Positions 32,877 to 44,071 of a stretch of 64,000 bases of DNA are shown here, piece after piece. The stretch comes from Emmonsiellopsis sp. PD_33 (Eukaryota; Ascomycota; Eurotiomycetes; Onygenales; Ajellomycetaceae), in assembly GCA_032988165.1 (NCBI GenBank), contig JANTQF010000050.1, positions 1 to 64,000 on the forward strand, written 5' to 3'. Position numbers and translations under genes: made by a program. A model generated the notes under the pieces. It saw only the letters and a list, made by a program, of their open reading frames with translations, did not search any database and was not told where the DNA came from. Positions within the stretch are counted from its first letter, which is position 1. Every line of letters starts with the position of its first letter.

Positions 32877-35770
32877 CTAATGGTTGAAGATCTTCCTCAA
32901 AGACGAATGAGCGGAAACCTTCAACACACTGGCCAGCACTGATTTCTGCCCCTTGTTAACCCCGTAGCTAACCGACTTGATGGGCCTTGCATCTCTCTTT
33001 GCAAACCATGCCGCGTGCACCCAGTCAATGCTCACTTCGAAACCTGTCCCTTGATCGTGAACCATAATCGACGTCGAGCTTCCCTTCAACTTGCCACCGA
33101 GATCGACTCTCTCCTCAGCACCCCATTTACCTCCGACATTGGTATTGAAGACAATCTGTCCCTCTGCACGACGGAAGGAAATCAAGAACAGAACGTCCTT
33201 GCCGTTGTGGAAGGTCAATTGTGTGTTGTCGATTGTGTCGGTTTGGATTTGGTTTAGGTCTACTGAATTCGAGTCGAAGATGAGGATGCTGTCGGCATTG
33301 AATTCGGTCTTGAGGTTAATGGATTGGCCGAGTGGGAGTCCGGCGGATGGTGCGGGAGGACTGTATGAATAGTAAGTTCAAATTGTTCTCTAATGGGTAT
33401 TTTTGGGTTATGGAACTTACGGGTGGGGAGATGGCGGTGTCGGCTTCTTCTTCAGTTTTGGATCAAGTGCGCCATCGGGACCGCCGGCGAGAGCTGGGAT
33501 ATCACGGAATCCATTGAAACCAGATAGGACGGCTGGGTCCTTGGAATGGCTGGCGTTGTCGAAAGAACCAAGGACCTCCAGTTCGATCTTTTCCATAGCG
33601 AATCGGTCCAGTTCACGGCCACGCTTCGAGTATTGTCAGCATTACAGGCATTGAATTAGTCAAGTAGTGGGGTAGAATACCTGGTAAAGTCTCCAGTACA
33701 AGTTCTTTTGCAAGAATTTAGTAACAACGTCTTCTTTGAGGGATGCCAAAATTCCCCGTGCAACACATTGGGCAAGGATATAGGTGATCGATATGTATGA
33801 TGTGACCTTTGTGTTCACAGCCTCGATTTGGGTACAATTAGTACAGACTTCCTTGCCGTTGACGATTGACGGGGAACTGAAGTTGTAAACTTCGGTCACG
33901 TAGTCAGATAGGGGTGTTCGGGGTTTTCCGTCGCCTGGAGCGAGGAATAGCTTGATCGTGAAAGGGTTCCCCTCCAGTGCGTATCTATTGACTGTAAGCA
34001 TTTGATCGCTGATATACGTGGCTACACTTTGCGTGAACCTACTTCTTGTATCGGACACTGAAGGCAAAATCGTTCACTTTCACACCATCATCGGTGCGAT
34101 CGCCGAGGTCAGGATTTTTGAGAGATTCTGATCTAGAAGCACCATATTTCTCGTTGATTGCCTTTCGTATATCGGTCAAGTGCAGCTCCTGGTTATAAGA
34201 TCCGCTAGCATTGTACTTCGCGTCCCATGTTTGAAGTTCAGGATAGGTGTAGCCCATGCTTAACGTCTGTCTAGTCCGGTCAGGGGTCCAACAAGTGCCA
34301 ACTTTGTCAGAGTGGAAAGGGCGTAGTTTGGTCTCAGGAGTAATCGTTTGGGCTAATCCGATAGCGTCCTGGAAGAAGCTGTTCTTATCCCCGCTCTCGA
34401 ACCATTTATCGGGATTCAGGGCTTGCCAGATGGCAAAGAGACGATCGATGTTGCTATTTAATCCGCTTTAGTAATAATGTCGCCATTTGCTGGTGGTACA
34501 AAACAGGGAGACACTTACCAATGATGAAGCCAAAACAGGGGATCAAACGTGGCCACCGGAATCTCAGACATGTGCCCAGTATAGTCGCCTCCCACCCAGC
34601 CGTGAACATTATTATGGATATATTCCAAATTGATGTCCTTGTCGGGACTCGTGTCGTTGTCGGGGCGGAAGGTGGTGGCAAATGAAGGATAGTCCAACGG
34701 ATGCGTGAGCAGACGGTATACCATTTCGGAAGTGGCTCCATATTTCCCTTCACCCATCCATCCGGGGCTCTTTAATGCGACAGCTACTTGATTGTTGTTA
34801 ACTACACCATGAACCCAGGTGTCGGACTCAGGAACCTCGCTGTCTTCCTTATCCGGACATCTGCTTGTCCCAACACAAGGGCCAAACTTTACGTAGCTGT
34901 TAGTCCCACATGATGCACATGATCGAGGTATAGGTATTGCTACTTACGTTGAAGGTCATATTAGCCCAGGGGTCCCAGACCTGACCAACGTTCTCGGACG
35001 AAAACGGGGCATTGGTCGACATCTTGAACTGATACAAAGGATTATCCACCCGTTCCCTCTTTCCGTCCGGTGTTGGGATGGTTGTTGTCGGATATTTGGC
35101 GAGTGTTGGCACTCTATGATTGACCGCCCAATCCCAGAATGGGAGTCTCCATGTATCGGCCGCCTGACGAAGCTCGGTCTGCCTTCCCTTGGGAAACTTG
35201 GGAATAATATCATTGATCATGCTTTCGTAAAGAGATTGCTATTTGCGTGTATTTTAGCTTTCAAGCCCTCAATAATATTGTGATAAGGGGAAAGGGGTGT
35301 CTATACCTCCAACAGCAAAAGGTACGGCCGATGCCAGATTGGGAAGAGGATGTTGTTATGAGTGCAATAGCCCTTACGTTCGGCATCCTCTGCGGTCGTT
35401 TCCGGCTCGTCCCACGGTATATAGGGTTGACCGTGGATTCCTAAATGGATGTTAGCCACAATCGGTATATTAATCTTCAGCACTCAAACTAACCGGCAAG
35501 TTGGAAGAAAGAATTTCTTTCCCGAGGAGACAGATTCATCAAATTACGCCATGCCATGACGAACAAATCAACCTGGTCCTTATTGTCCTTGTTGCTGCTC
35601 CATTCATCAATTTCCTGGCGGACTGGGGCTTTCTTAGCAGGCTCAAACCCTGCCAAGTGACCGGTAACCTGATGGTCTGCAGGCTCTGTGCCTGCCTTGA
35701 TACCGGTAATTGCATAGTACTCGTAAGGACGTTTGCTAAGGTACTCGGGTAACTTGTAGGCCGACGCCAT
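32877..35770 (-). CDS. Tyrosinase with an added C-terminal galectin-like domain
   Basis: Eight exons on the minus strand (35770-35494, 35440-35307, 35238-34948, 34886-34519, 34453-34043, 33984-33681, 33623-33421, 33360-32877) give 823 residues with all phases consistent and introns of 53-68 bp. Tyrosinases oxidise monophenols to o-quinones with a coupled binuclear copper centre. CuA ligands are H95 (GIHGQPYIPW), H120 in the CTH motif with C118 for the usual Cys-His thioether, and H129 (WHRPY). CuB has H325 and H329 (IHNNVHGW) and the LHH at 354-356 before CNIDR. No signal peptide is visible, so the enzyme is probably cytosolic. Residues from about 357 to 620 are the fungal C-terminal region, which caps the active site in related proenzymes. 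A Lys/Pro linker leads to residues 677-823, which resemble galectins (FHNGKDVLF, then IVFNTN, then GKWGAEERV). Confidence 0.9.
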
Positions 35771-38139
35771 ATTGCTGGATGAGGTAGGTTTTGGCTTTGT
35801 AAGCTTCGTAGAGGGTGTTGTGGAAAGGGAAGAGGTTCGAGAGTGCCCGTTAAAAGGAAGTATGTAACGGAGGATGGTTGAGTTTATATCCGTCATTTAG
35901 AACTGAGGAATGAAACCAATTTAAGAGTTGGGGATAGGATCAGATAAAGTAGATTTTTGTGAAGGAACCATTTTTGGCATCTGCAAAGGGAACCGGTATT
36001 TTGTACCACAATCTGCAGGAAGCTCTTTCATTTTCTCAATTTTGAATAGTGGAGATCATAAGACTAAATGGCTTGAGCTGAGCGATGGCTAGCTGGAGTG
36101 CGGCATACTGGGATATGCGCTCCTGGGAAATATCGAGGTTTTGGTGGCTACCTAGCAGCGCACTTGTAAGACATCGGCGACGACTTGTCCAGTAACTGGT
36201 ACTCGTGATTTAGTAGATGCAAGGTATCAACTACAGCTGTGACATGTCGGTCTTTGGCTTCTATGGGGCCATCGGAAGTAGTGGAAACCAAAAATTAGAA
36301 TTCACCTCAAGTACTCTGTACATGAATGGGTGTAGGATTCCAATAAATGTATTCAACCCAATGGGATTGAAAAACTCGCTCGGTCAAAGTAGAAATGGCA
36401 CTGCTGATGGGCTGGAGATTGATAGATAGCGTCGGGGTTCTCTGTGGCTGGCTACGGAACGAGCTGACGCAATTGTTGGATCAGAATACATGCATGCTAA
36501 AGCTGGCATGCTCAAGCCACGCAGAATTCTAGCCTTGCCATCTGGCGGGGAAAGAATTTGGTTCGTTGGAAGATTTGAAAGGTGCCGAGGCGGAAAGTCT
36601 TTTTGGCTACTTCCGCATGAACCTTGAGAGTCCAAAATTGAGACTTTGGACGACAAGGAATGGAGTTGGCTTGTGCTTCTGCAAGCTCCTAAAAGCAGCT
36701 GATGGTTTGACATTAAGCTGTGTTAGCTCCATGCGATCAGGAGCACGGCTGTCAAATCCGAGAGTGATTTCGAAAGAGGTACTGATGATGCACCAATCAG
36801 CAAAGATAGCTATGCGCGGAGGTATAACGCCAATGATCGCCCATGAGAGTTCAAATGGTTTGAGAATCGGGGTTACCTCTTGCATCACAACGCAAGCCTC
36901 CTCCTGCGATTGGCGCCCACTGCGACCGCGCTGTTCATTAGTGAGAAAATGCTAAAATCCCCGTTGAGGTCCTACGGGAGAAAGGCCCCCTCTCTTCCCT
37001 CATGGAATAAGGAGAATAGGGGGCTGTTGGCTATGGCCTGGAGACTGGAGTTCGGGGTGTTGTTGGGCCAAGCGGGTGGAGGTTCGATTTGGGTTTTCGG
37101 CGCCGAATCCCCCTGTGGGGAGCGCTGATCTTCCGCAGTGATCTGTGATCATGAACTGGTTAACCAAGCGACATGTCCTGCAAGTTGCAACCTCTCGATT
37201 CTGGGATCATCAGTAACGAAGGCGCCATCTCCGGAGAGGAGCTTGCAGGGTGCCCCCACTCCGCCGGGAGATGCTTCGGCTGCCAGAGGTTTCAGGCAGC
37301 CACTTCTGTCATTCTCCTCTGTCGGTGACTGTATCCATTCAGACCTATTTCGTCCAAGTCAAATTCTGAATTCTCAAAATCTTCTGGCTAGAGTCCCATG
37401 GGACCTCTCAATGTTTCGTTACCTGGCACTGTATTGGATAGATAGCTCAAGCAGGTATTTGCAGGGTTCCCTGTTTAAAATGGAGAGTGGCTATCACATT
37501 TAGTTAGAATTGAGTGTCTTTTAATCCACAGATGAGTGGGATGAGGTGCTCAACAGTCCACGCCCTCTAGGGTCTCTAATATTGACCCCAGTTTTGTTTT
37601 ATGCCTTCCCAAGAGACGGATCAAACACCCCAATTGATGCCTTCCTCATCCTTGTATAGAGTATAGAAACAAAACATGTCCATCCCCTTTCATCCCTTAC
37701 TGTTTTTGCACGCCTAGCAGGGCCAGTGAGCTTGTAAAAATTAGCAAGTACAATTTGTTCTATTGTTCATTGAGTCATTTTCTAAAAGACATGGGGTAAG
37801 ATGCAGGACCCTTTACTACCTCCAAAAGTACTGCTGGTGCTCTTAAAACCACATAAAGTACATGCTCCATCCTGTTCCTTGCTTTAGAAACAATTGAATT
37901 ACTTCTTAAGAAGCTACTGGTGGGTTCTTCTGTATGATTATCAGGTCAGTTGTAAGTTTTGTAACGTGTTGGTATTGTACTGTACCACAATTGAAAATTA
38001 AGGTTTAAGATTAGCTTCCCGAGACGCTAGTCCACATATGGAATAGTGTGACCCCACCCGTGGACCAACCCAAACACAGGCAGCTGTGGAGAATCTCTGT
38101 CAACAAACAACAACCTCCCAGTCTTGACATCATCCAGCA
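35771..38139. other. No supportable gene
   Basis: This is the upstream region of the tyrosinase gene and the promoter of the archaemetzincin gene. A pair of antisense frames near 36380-36960 has some protein-like composition but no splice-consistent model or family signal. The part from 37500 to 38050 is A/T-rich. Confidence 0.5.
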
Positions 38140-39510
38140 ATGCCTCGCCCAGCATTGTCTTCGCTTTCTTCCACACAGTGCAGCCACAGCCAGTTATGTT
38201 TCCAATCTTCTTCTCATGTCGATGCAGTAGGCTATCGCAGACCCACCCTGGAGGAGCGGAAGACAGCCCGCTCCGCACCGCCTCCCAGACAGAACTTGAA
38301 GTCAAAGGGCCTAAAATCGACTAGCAAAACAAGAAATTCATGTGCAATTAAGGATGAGAGCATATCGACATTTCCGTCACCGTTGGTTTTACCTGGGGAC
38401 GATATCGCTCTGGATCCAACTTATCCCCCGCAAAGCCTAGACGACTGGATCAACGAGGAAGACAGGAATAAAGTCACCCCCCGGAAAAATGTTGTCTATT
38501 TGGCTGTTCCCCCGGATATCGATGCGGACGCTGGATTTGTCCGCCAATGGAGTATTCCTCAGGCAAAATGTGCTAAACCGCCCGCAGAGCCAGATGCTGA
38601 AAATGTTCTGGATTATTTGAAGGCCTTCTATCATGGCTTGCCGGTCAAGATACTGCCTAAACCACTCTCGTTTGGGACCTGGGAGGATGACAGCAACCAA
38701 AAAAACTCAAGGGGAAAGGACAAGTCAGCGGAGCCGCGCTATATTGGTCTAAATATCAAGACTGAATCTGTGCGAATCCGAGCGCGCGCCTCACCTGATG
38801 GCCTCTTTAAGCGGCAGCTCAACTTGGACGATCTGCTCGATGCCACAATAAGTATGCTTCCGAAAGACGCATACGCGTTGCTCTTGCTTGTGAAACAGGA
38901 TCTCTACGAAGATGACGATGACCTATTCACTTGTGGTCGAGCATATGGAGGAAGTCGTGTCGCCGTTGTCTCCACCGCGAGATATAACCCGACCCTGGAT
39001 GGCAAACAGAACGTCAATCGAGAACACAGTTGGCCAGCCTCGCACTGTCAGGACTACATCAACTCTTGTGCTGGTGCCTCAAGGCCAAAAAAGAAAGCTA
39101 AGATAAACCCGGCCATTGCTTCGGAAGACGATCGGTCGACACCATTGCAAGCAGCACTATCCGCACATAAAAGCCTTCCGTCCCTCGAGATATTTCCAAC
39201 CGCAGACCAACTATCCGGTCTCTGGCTCGGCCGTGTCTGTCGAACCGCAAGCCATGAGCTAGGACACTGTTTTGGCTTTGATCATTGCATGTACTACGCC
39301 TGCTCGATGCAAGGGAGTGCTTCGCTCGCCGAAGATGCTCGACAACCACCGTACCTTTGCCTCATAGATTTAGCAAAAATGTTACAAGCGACTGGGTCCA
39401 CGGCCGAAGAACGATATTTGGCCCTTTTGTCGTTTTGCAACAAGAACCAGGAAACGCATCTGTTCGCAGCGTTCGGGGCATGGATTAGTGGGAGGTTGCA
39501 GGAGATGTGA
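38140..39510 (+). CDS. Archaemetzincin-type zinc metallopeptidase (M54)
   Basis: This is an intronless protein of 456 residues. The zinc-binding motif HELGHCFGFDH at 372-382 matches HExxHxxGxxH with catalytic E373. It is followed by C383-x4-C388 and the Met-turn SM at 389-390, as in archaemetzincins (AMZ). The second metal-type Cys pair of the family (CPxC) is reduced to a single C407, with Asp at position 410. The N-terminal 100 residues are poorly conserved and Ser/Pro-rich. Family members are presumed peptidases, but substrates are unknown; no signal peptide is seen, so it is probably intracellular. An earlier start is possible because the frame is not closed just upstream, but the ATG at 38140 is in a fair context. 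Confidence 0.88.
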   Translation: MPRPALSSLSSTQCSHSQLCFQSSSHVDAVGYRRPTLEERKTARSAPPPRQNLKSKGLKSTSKTRNSCAIKDESISTFPSPLVLPGDDIALDPTYPPQSLDDWINEEDRNKVTPRKNVVYLAVPPDIDADAGFVRQWSIPQAKCAKPPAEPDAENVLDYLKAFYHGLPVKILPKPLSFGTWEDDSNQKNSRGKDKSAEPRYIGLNIKTESVRIRARASPDGLFKRQLNLDDLLDATISMLPKDAYALLLLVKQDLYEDDDDLFTCGRAYGGSRVAVVSTARYNPTLDGKQNVNREHSWPASHCQDYINSCAGASRPKKKAKINPAIASEDDRSTPLQAALSAHKSLPSLEIFPTADQLSGLWLGRVCRTASHELGHCFGFDHCMYYACSMQGSASLAEDARQPPYLCLIDLAKMLQATGSTAEERYLALLSFCNKNQETHLFAAFGAWISGRLQEM

Positions 39511-40343
39511 AAAGATATCAACTCAAAGTGTTTGGTACACTTTTATGCAGAAGTACATACCGAGAAGACGGCTATGCGTGGGGAAATACTACAACAAATG
39601 AGGAACCAGCTAAACTATCTAAATATATCCAGCCTATCTAGACTATAATACACCTTTTTCGCGCCAGTCCGGGTAGTTCCAAGATCTCCTTCACATACCT
39701 TCCCTACTAAGTCAGAGATTGGGGAATCTCCCGCCCGCCGCGGGATGCGTGACGCTTTGAGCAGCATAACGCTGAGAATTAAAGGCTATGGAGTTGATGA
39801 AGTATAACTGCATCAACTGAAAGGATTCAATATCCAAATCCATCCCATTATGCTAGATGAAACAAGCCATACAGGCCATAAACCATCTTACTTTTCTCCC
39901 TAACCAGGCCACTTGGTCCCAGAACATGACGATGATGAAACAAAACGTTCCTTACCCCACCCTGTTGACCGCGCATATGTAATGAATATAAATCCTCTAT
40001 GGTGATACTTCCGATTCTCCAAATTATGCTTACCCAGTCTTGGAGGCCACAGTTGATTCATCAAATGATCTCACTGGTAACTACTACTTAATCATTCTTG
40101 TCACACCAAGCACGAGTGATTGAAGGCTACGGGATACCGTAACTACTGGCTTCTTCCCAATTACCAACAGGAGTTTCTTTTGATGGCGGTGTTTTTAAAT
40201 CCTTAAACCACACAAGGACACACAACTACTTTTTCCTTATCCTTGACGACGAACCTCATCAACCGGTTAAGCGAGCTATTGTCGGAAGAAAGCTGCAACG
40301 GGTCCCCATTCTTGAAAGGATCCATCCAAAAAGAAAAAAAGAG
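39511..40343. other. Intergenic region
   Basis: This is the 3' flank of the archaemetzincin gene and sequence downstream of the 5S gene. No gene is seen. Confidence 0.5.
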
Positions 40344-40353
40344 AAAAAAAAAA
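40344..40353 (-). terminator. RNA polymerase III T-run after 5S rRNA
   Basis: Ten consecutive A on the plus strand (T on the transcript strand) directly follow the 3' end of the 5S gene, followed by further A-rich sequence. This is the usual RNA polymerase III stop. Confidence 0.85.
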
Positions 40354-40472
40354 ACATACGACAGCCGGGATTCGCTGGTGGTCACCCACCCAACTACTAG
40401 CCGGCCGGCGAGTGGCTTAAGTACGGCTGAGCGGACGGGAAGCCCTGTTTTCCACTCCCTATGGTCGTATGT
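40354..40472 (-). rRNA. 5S ribosomal RNA, dispersed copy
   Basis: The minus strand reads ACATACGACCATAGGGAGTGG at the 5' side and GGCTGTCGTATGT at the 3' end, 119 nt in all, with the conserved internal pieces CAGGGCTTCCCGTCCGCTCA, CCGTACTTAAGCCA and GTTGGGTGGGTGACCACC. Helix I pairs perfectly (ACATACGAC with GTCGTATGT). Helix II pairs as GAGTGG with CCACTC, and the helix V stem as GCCGG with CCGGC. It stands alone between protein genes, as 5S genes do in filamentous ascomycetes, and a T-run terminator follows. The intact stems and control-region sequence suggest a working gene, not a 5S pseudogene. Confidence 0.95.
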
Positions 40473-41669
40473 GAAAGATACTTAAAGGAAGAGCAATATC
40501 AGGCACAGTAATTGCGAAACTTCGCTGTTGACTGTAGGGGGTCGGCATAAAAAGGGGTGCAATAAATAAAACGGAGATGCGTGTAAGTTAAAAAGGTGCC
40601 GCAAGGAAAAAAGATTAGTTAATGAAGACCAAATTTCCCCAATCAGTGTTCTAATCTAATTTCCTTCTTTGCTTCTAACCAAAACTTGAAGTTCGTGGAT
40701 TTGGGTAACTGGTTAACTGCTAGTTAGTTAGAACTACCAGAGCTATTTATATTAAAACCTTTCTGCGTCTGCTGGGAGCCAAGATGCCCTTTCCAAGGAA
40801 TCTGGGAGGAAAAGAAGGAATTTTGAACCTAGGAACACAGTAGGCAAAAAAGAAGACATGAGAGGGGATCCTTTCCACAATAAATAAGGGGCGTCCTGTA
40901 GGAGATTGAAAAATATAAAGAATTCTACCTAGGTACCATGCTCAATGGGTGCATTTGTATTCGACCCTTTCCCGCTGGACAAGGACTGATGATAGTATGT
41001 ATCCCTCTCATCCGATTTGTGGGTAAAGTGATAGATATACTGGAAGTCTTTTTTGTAAAAAACAAGGTTATCAAATATATCACTTCTAGCCTTTACATAC
41101 AGGATATCATCTACACGTCCATGTAGAGTATTCATACCAGCCCTTGCATTAGTCCCATTTGCGAGGTCCAAAATCCCAAATTTCAACCCCCAGCCTTTCA
41201 CTCCGCTCTTGAGGTAGGATTTCCCAGGATTAAGTCGAAAAAAAAAAGATATATATACGTATTAGAATGTAGGAATATAACCTATATGCGTTTCCGCGCA
41301 GAAGTGAATAGAATAGATGGTGTGCCAAGGAGGATTTGTAAACAGGATTACCTGGTGGGAGATGGGTTGGGCGGTGCTGGGGGGTGGGTCCGTTGGAGGA
41401 AAAGGGTTGGAAGGCAAAACAAAATTGTGGTATGTGCTTTGGATAATAGCTATGATGCCGTTTATAGCCTTGGTATATAATTCGATTGGAAAACATATAA
41501 TATATATATATGTATATTTGCAAAGGACGGTTCGTCGATATACATGAAAAAGTAACGTTAAAGAAGTGCGGGGGGTTGGTATCATGAAATCATTGCGATC
41601 GGGAGCGATAGATGGATGGGTGAGCGCGCGTGTAAAGGTGTGTAGCCCTTTGCAGAATTCAATTGCATG
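40473..41669. other. Intergenic region
   Basis: This is A/T-rich sequence upstream of the 5S gene and 3' of palF. Frames near 40929-41547 are short and contain TATA-rich low-complexity runs. No gene is seen. Confidence 0.5.
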
Positions 41670-44071
41670 TTATCGTTGGTATCTGGGTAGTGACTCGGGT
41701 GTCGCTGAGGGCTGGGTCAAATCCTCTTCCGTGAGCATTGGTGCCGTTGCTCCAAGTCGGGACTCCTCAGGATGAGGACTCAGCATGTTTTCGTCCATAG
41801 AATGGTGTTGAGTATTTGGCGCGCTTGCTTGAGCAAGAAGTCGCTGTCTTTCTAGCTCTTGTTTATCCTCTTGAGGTGGTTTGTAAGACCTGGGGCCGTG
41901 GCTGCGGCTAGGAGACGAATGAGGGGAAGGCGGAAGGTCCGTGGTGGGTCTGGGGGCAGGAGTAATAGTATCAACTGAGGGGGCGGAGGCGAGAGAGTTG
42001 CTGTCAGGATGTCGTGGGTTGAAATTGATGGAGGGTGGATCTAATATATTTTCCTGCTCGGAGAGGATAGGGGCAGAGGGAGCTCCTTCCGAGACGGCGG
42101 CTGAAGGACCGGCCTCTGCTGCATCTTCATGGGATGGGGCGCTGGGAAGTAACATTTCTTCAGCTCTGCGAAGCCGAGTTTTCTCGTCGACTTCTTCGGG
42201 ATGAGCTGGAGGAATAAATTGAGTGGGGTGAAACGGAGGATATGAGCTATGTGGAGGATGATCTTGCCATGTGTTTGGTTCGTCGGTATGATAGCCATTA
42301 CCATAGTCATTATCATAGCCATTTTCGTATGACGGATCAGTTTCGTCGTACTGGTGCGTTTGAGAGTATTGGTAGTGGTGATCCCACTCGCTGCCGCCGT
42401 GTTGGACAGGGTGAGGGGTGTTGTCGTCAACGACAGCAGGTTCGTCCGACGTTTGCTGCTGCCCTTTGCCACTGTCTTTTGTACCTATAATAACTTCGAA
42501 AACGCACGCAACCACACTCTTCTCTCGTCTTACTTGGTCGGTGTCGAGAATATTACCCGCCCAAGGTGACGTAATCTCGCTACGTCCCTCCCCGAAACTG
42601 AGGACTTGTCCACTAGGACTGTAGTTATAACTGCTAGAGCCCGTCATCATGTTCAAGCGCGGGATAAATCGGTCTTGGCCAGCCAATTTCCCCCGCAAGT
42701 CCATCACCACCTCAGCATAGTACCGGAAACTGATCATGCTGCCGGGCACATGCGTTATAGTGGGAAAAACATCTTCCGGAATCCTGATAGACGTTTTCAC
42801 AGTGGCCGTCATGGTGACTGGGTCCACGATTAACGGGGCGAATATTTGTGAGAGGTCCTTTCGAAAAGTGCTACTCGACCTGGTAGCCCCGAATGACAAT
42901 CCCCCCAAGCCAGTCCGAGATTTGGGATAATAATCCTCATATACTGGTTTCTTGCCCTTTTCAGTGGCACCAACAGGGATGGCGGGGTGGATATCAATTC
43001 TTCCTTGTCGATAGAGGGTGATAATGACCCCGTTTGGGCTTCGGATAGGTTTCGAGTGCTGAATTGTGATTTTAACAGGGAGAACATCGCCTGGTACACC
43101 TCCTGATCGCGTTAACTCCACTGTTGCTCGGATGGTTTTGTCCACCGCAGCCCTAGCCGTGCTGTGCGTATCTTCATTATCGGCACCATGGCTAAGAGTT
43201 GAATTTGGTTCGCTGACGACCTGGAAACTTTGCGTGCTGTTGCTCATGCAACTTGAGTTACTTAATTCGCTGGGAACGGGACTGAGAGGTGGTCTGTGTT
43301 CGCCTCCGCCAGGAGTGGGTTCCGTCCCGCTTGAGGAGATCTGGTCCTTAGATGCGCGCTTTGTTTTCGGCCGCGCCTTAGCCTTTCTCAACACCGGCTC
43401 AAGAGATATAATACGGGGCTTAGGGGCGGGCAGGGGAGCCACATCGATGGTTTCTAGTAGCGTAATTCGTTTATCGCAGGACATTGTTGGGGAAATAGTC
43501 GTAGGACGAGTTAGAGTCGAGGTCAGCATGTAAGAGATTGTTCCTCTCTCAAACTGCAAGGCTGGTTAGCGTTCTTCGCCGAAACTCATATAAGAGGTAT
43601 TAACACGCATACCGTGATACTGCTAGGTAATCTGTAGGGCGGAAACTCCATCTCAAACTCGAACTTGTATATTCCTTCGGTGATCCGGCCATCCCCGCAT
43701 AATACGATCTCGTCCTCGAAAAGAGACGCAAATCCATTACCTAAGTATGCTCCGTTCCTCCTCCCCCGTCCTGGGCCCAGAAAACCCGATTCTTCCAATC
43801 CCTCACCTGGCGCAAGTGGATTTTTGAAAACCTTCACGTATCCATGGAGGCACAGAACCAAATGGGTTATGCGGACCGGCTTCACTACCTTCAAAACCAC
43901 AGAGCCTTTCACGGCATCGCCGGGAAAATATGTCTTATATGGCTCACTCAGTTGTATGTAGAATTCCGATATATTTCGCGTTCTGTTACTGAAGCGGTTC
44001 GTGAATTTCGAGATGATCGAGCGGTTGCGGGCGGACGGAGTGGGAGACGGGTTGGGAGGATCGAACGACAT
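41670..44071 (-). CDS. palF: pH-response arrestin-like protein PalF/Rim8
   Basis: Two exons (44071-43613 and 43553-41670, intron 59 bp, phase 0) encode 780 residues, close to known fungal PalF length. PalF is the arrestin-like adaptor of the ambient-pH pathway: it binds the membrane sensor PalH, becomes ubiquitinated and recruits ESCRT, so that PacC can be processed under alkaline conditions. The arrestin N domain is recognisable from about residue 37 (EFYIQLSEPYKTYFPGD, then VKGSVVLKV) to 150, ending at the exon junction in LPSSITFERGTISYML. The C-like domain follows from about 250 (VELTRSGGVPGDVLPVKI) to 450. The last 330 residues are low-complexity, rich in Pro, Ser, His, Asn and Tyr, with many SP and YxxNG-like repeats, as usual for PalF tails. 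Confidence 0.93.

Noticed and set aside
36384..36955. Overlapping frames on both strands that look partly protein-like
   Set aside because: No splice-consistent model and no recognisable family; it may be a relic but cannot be supported.
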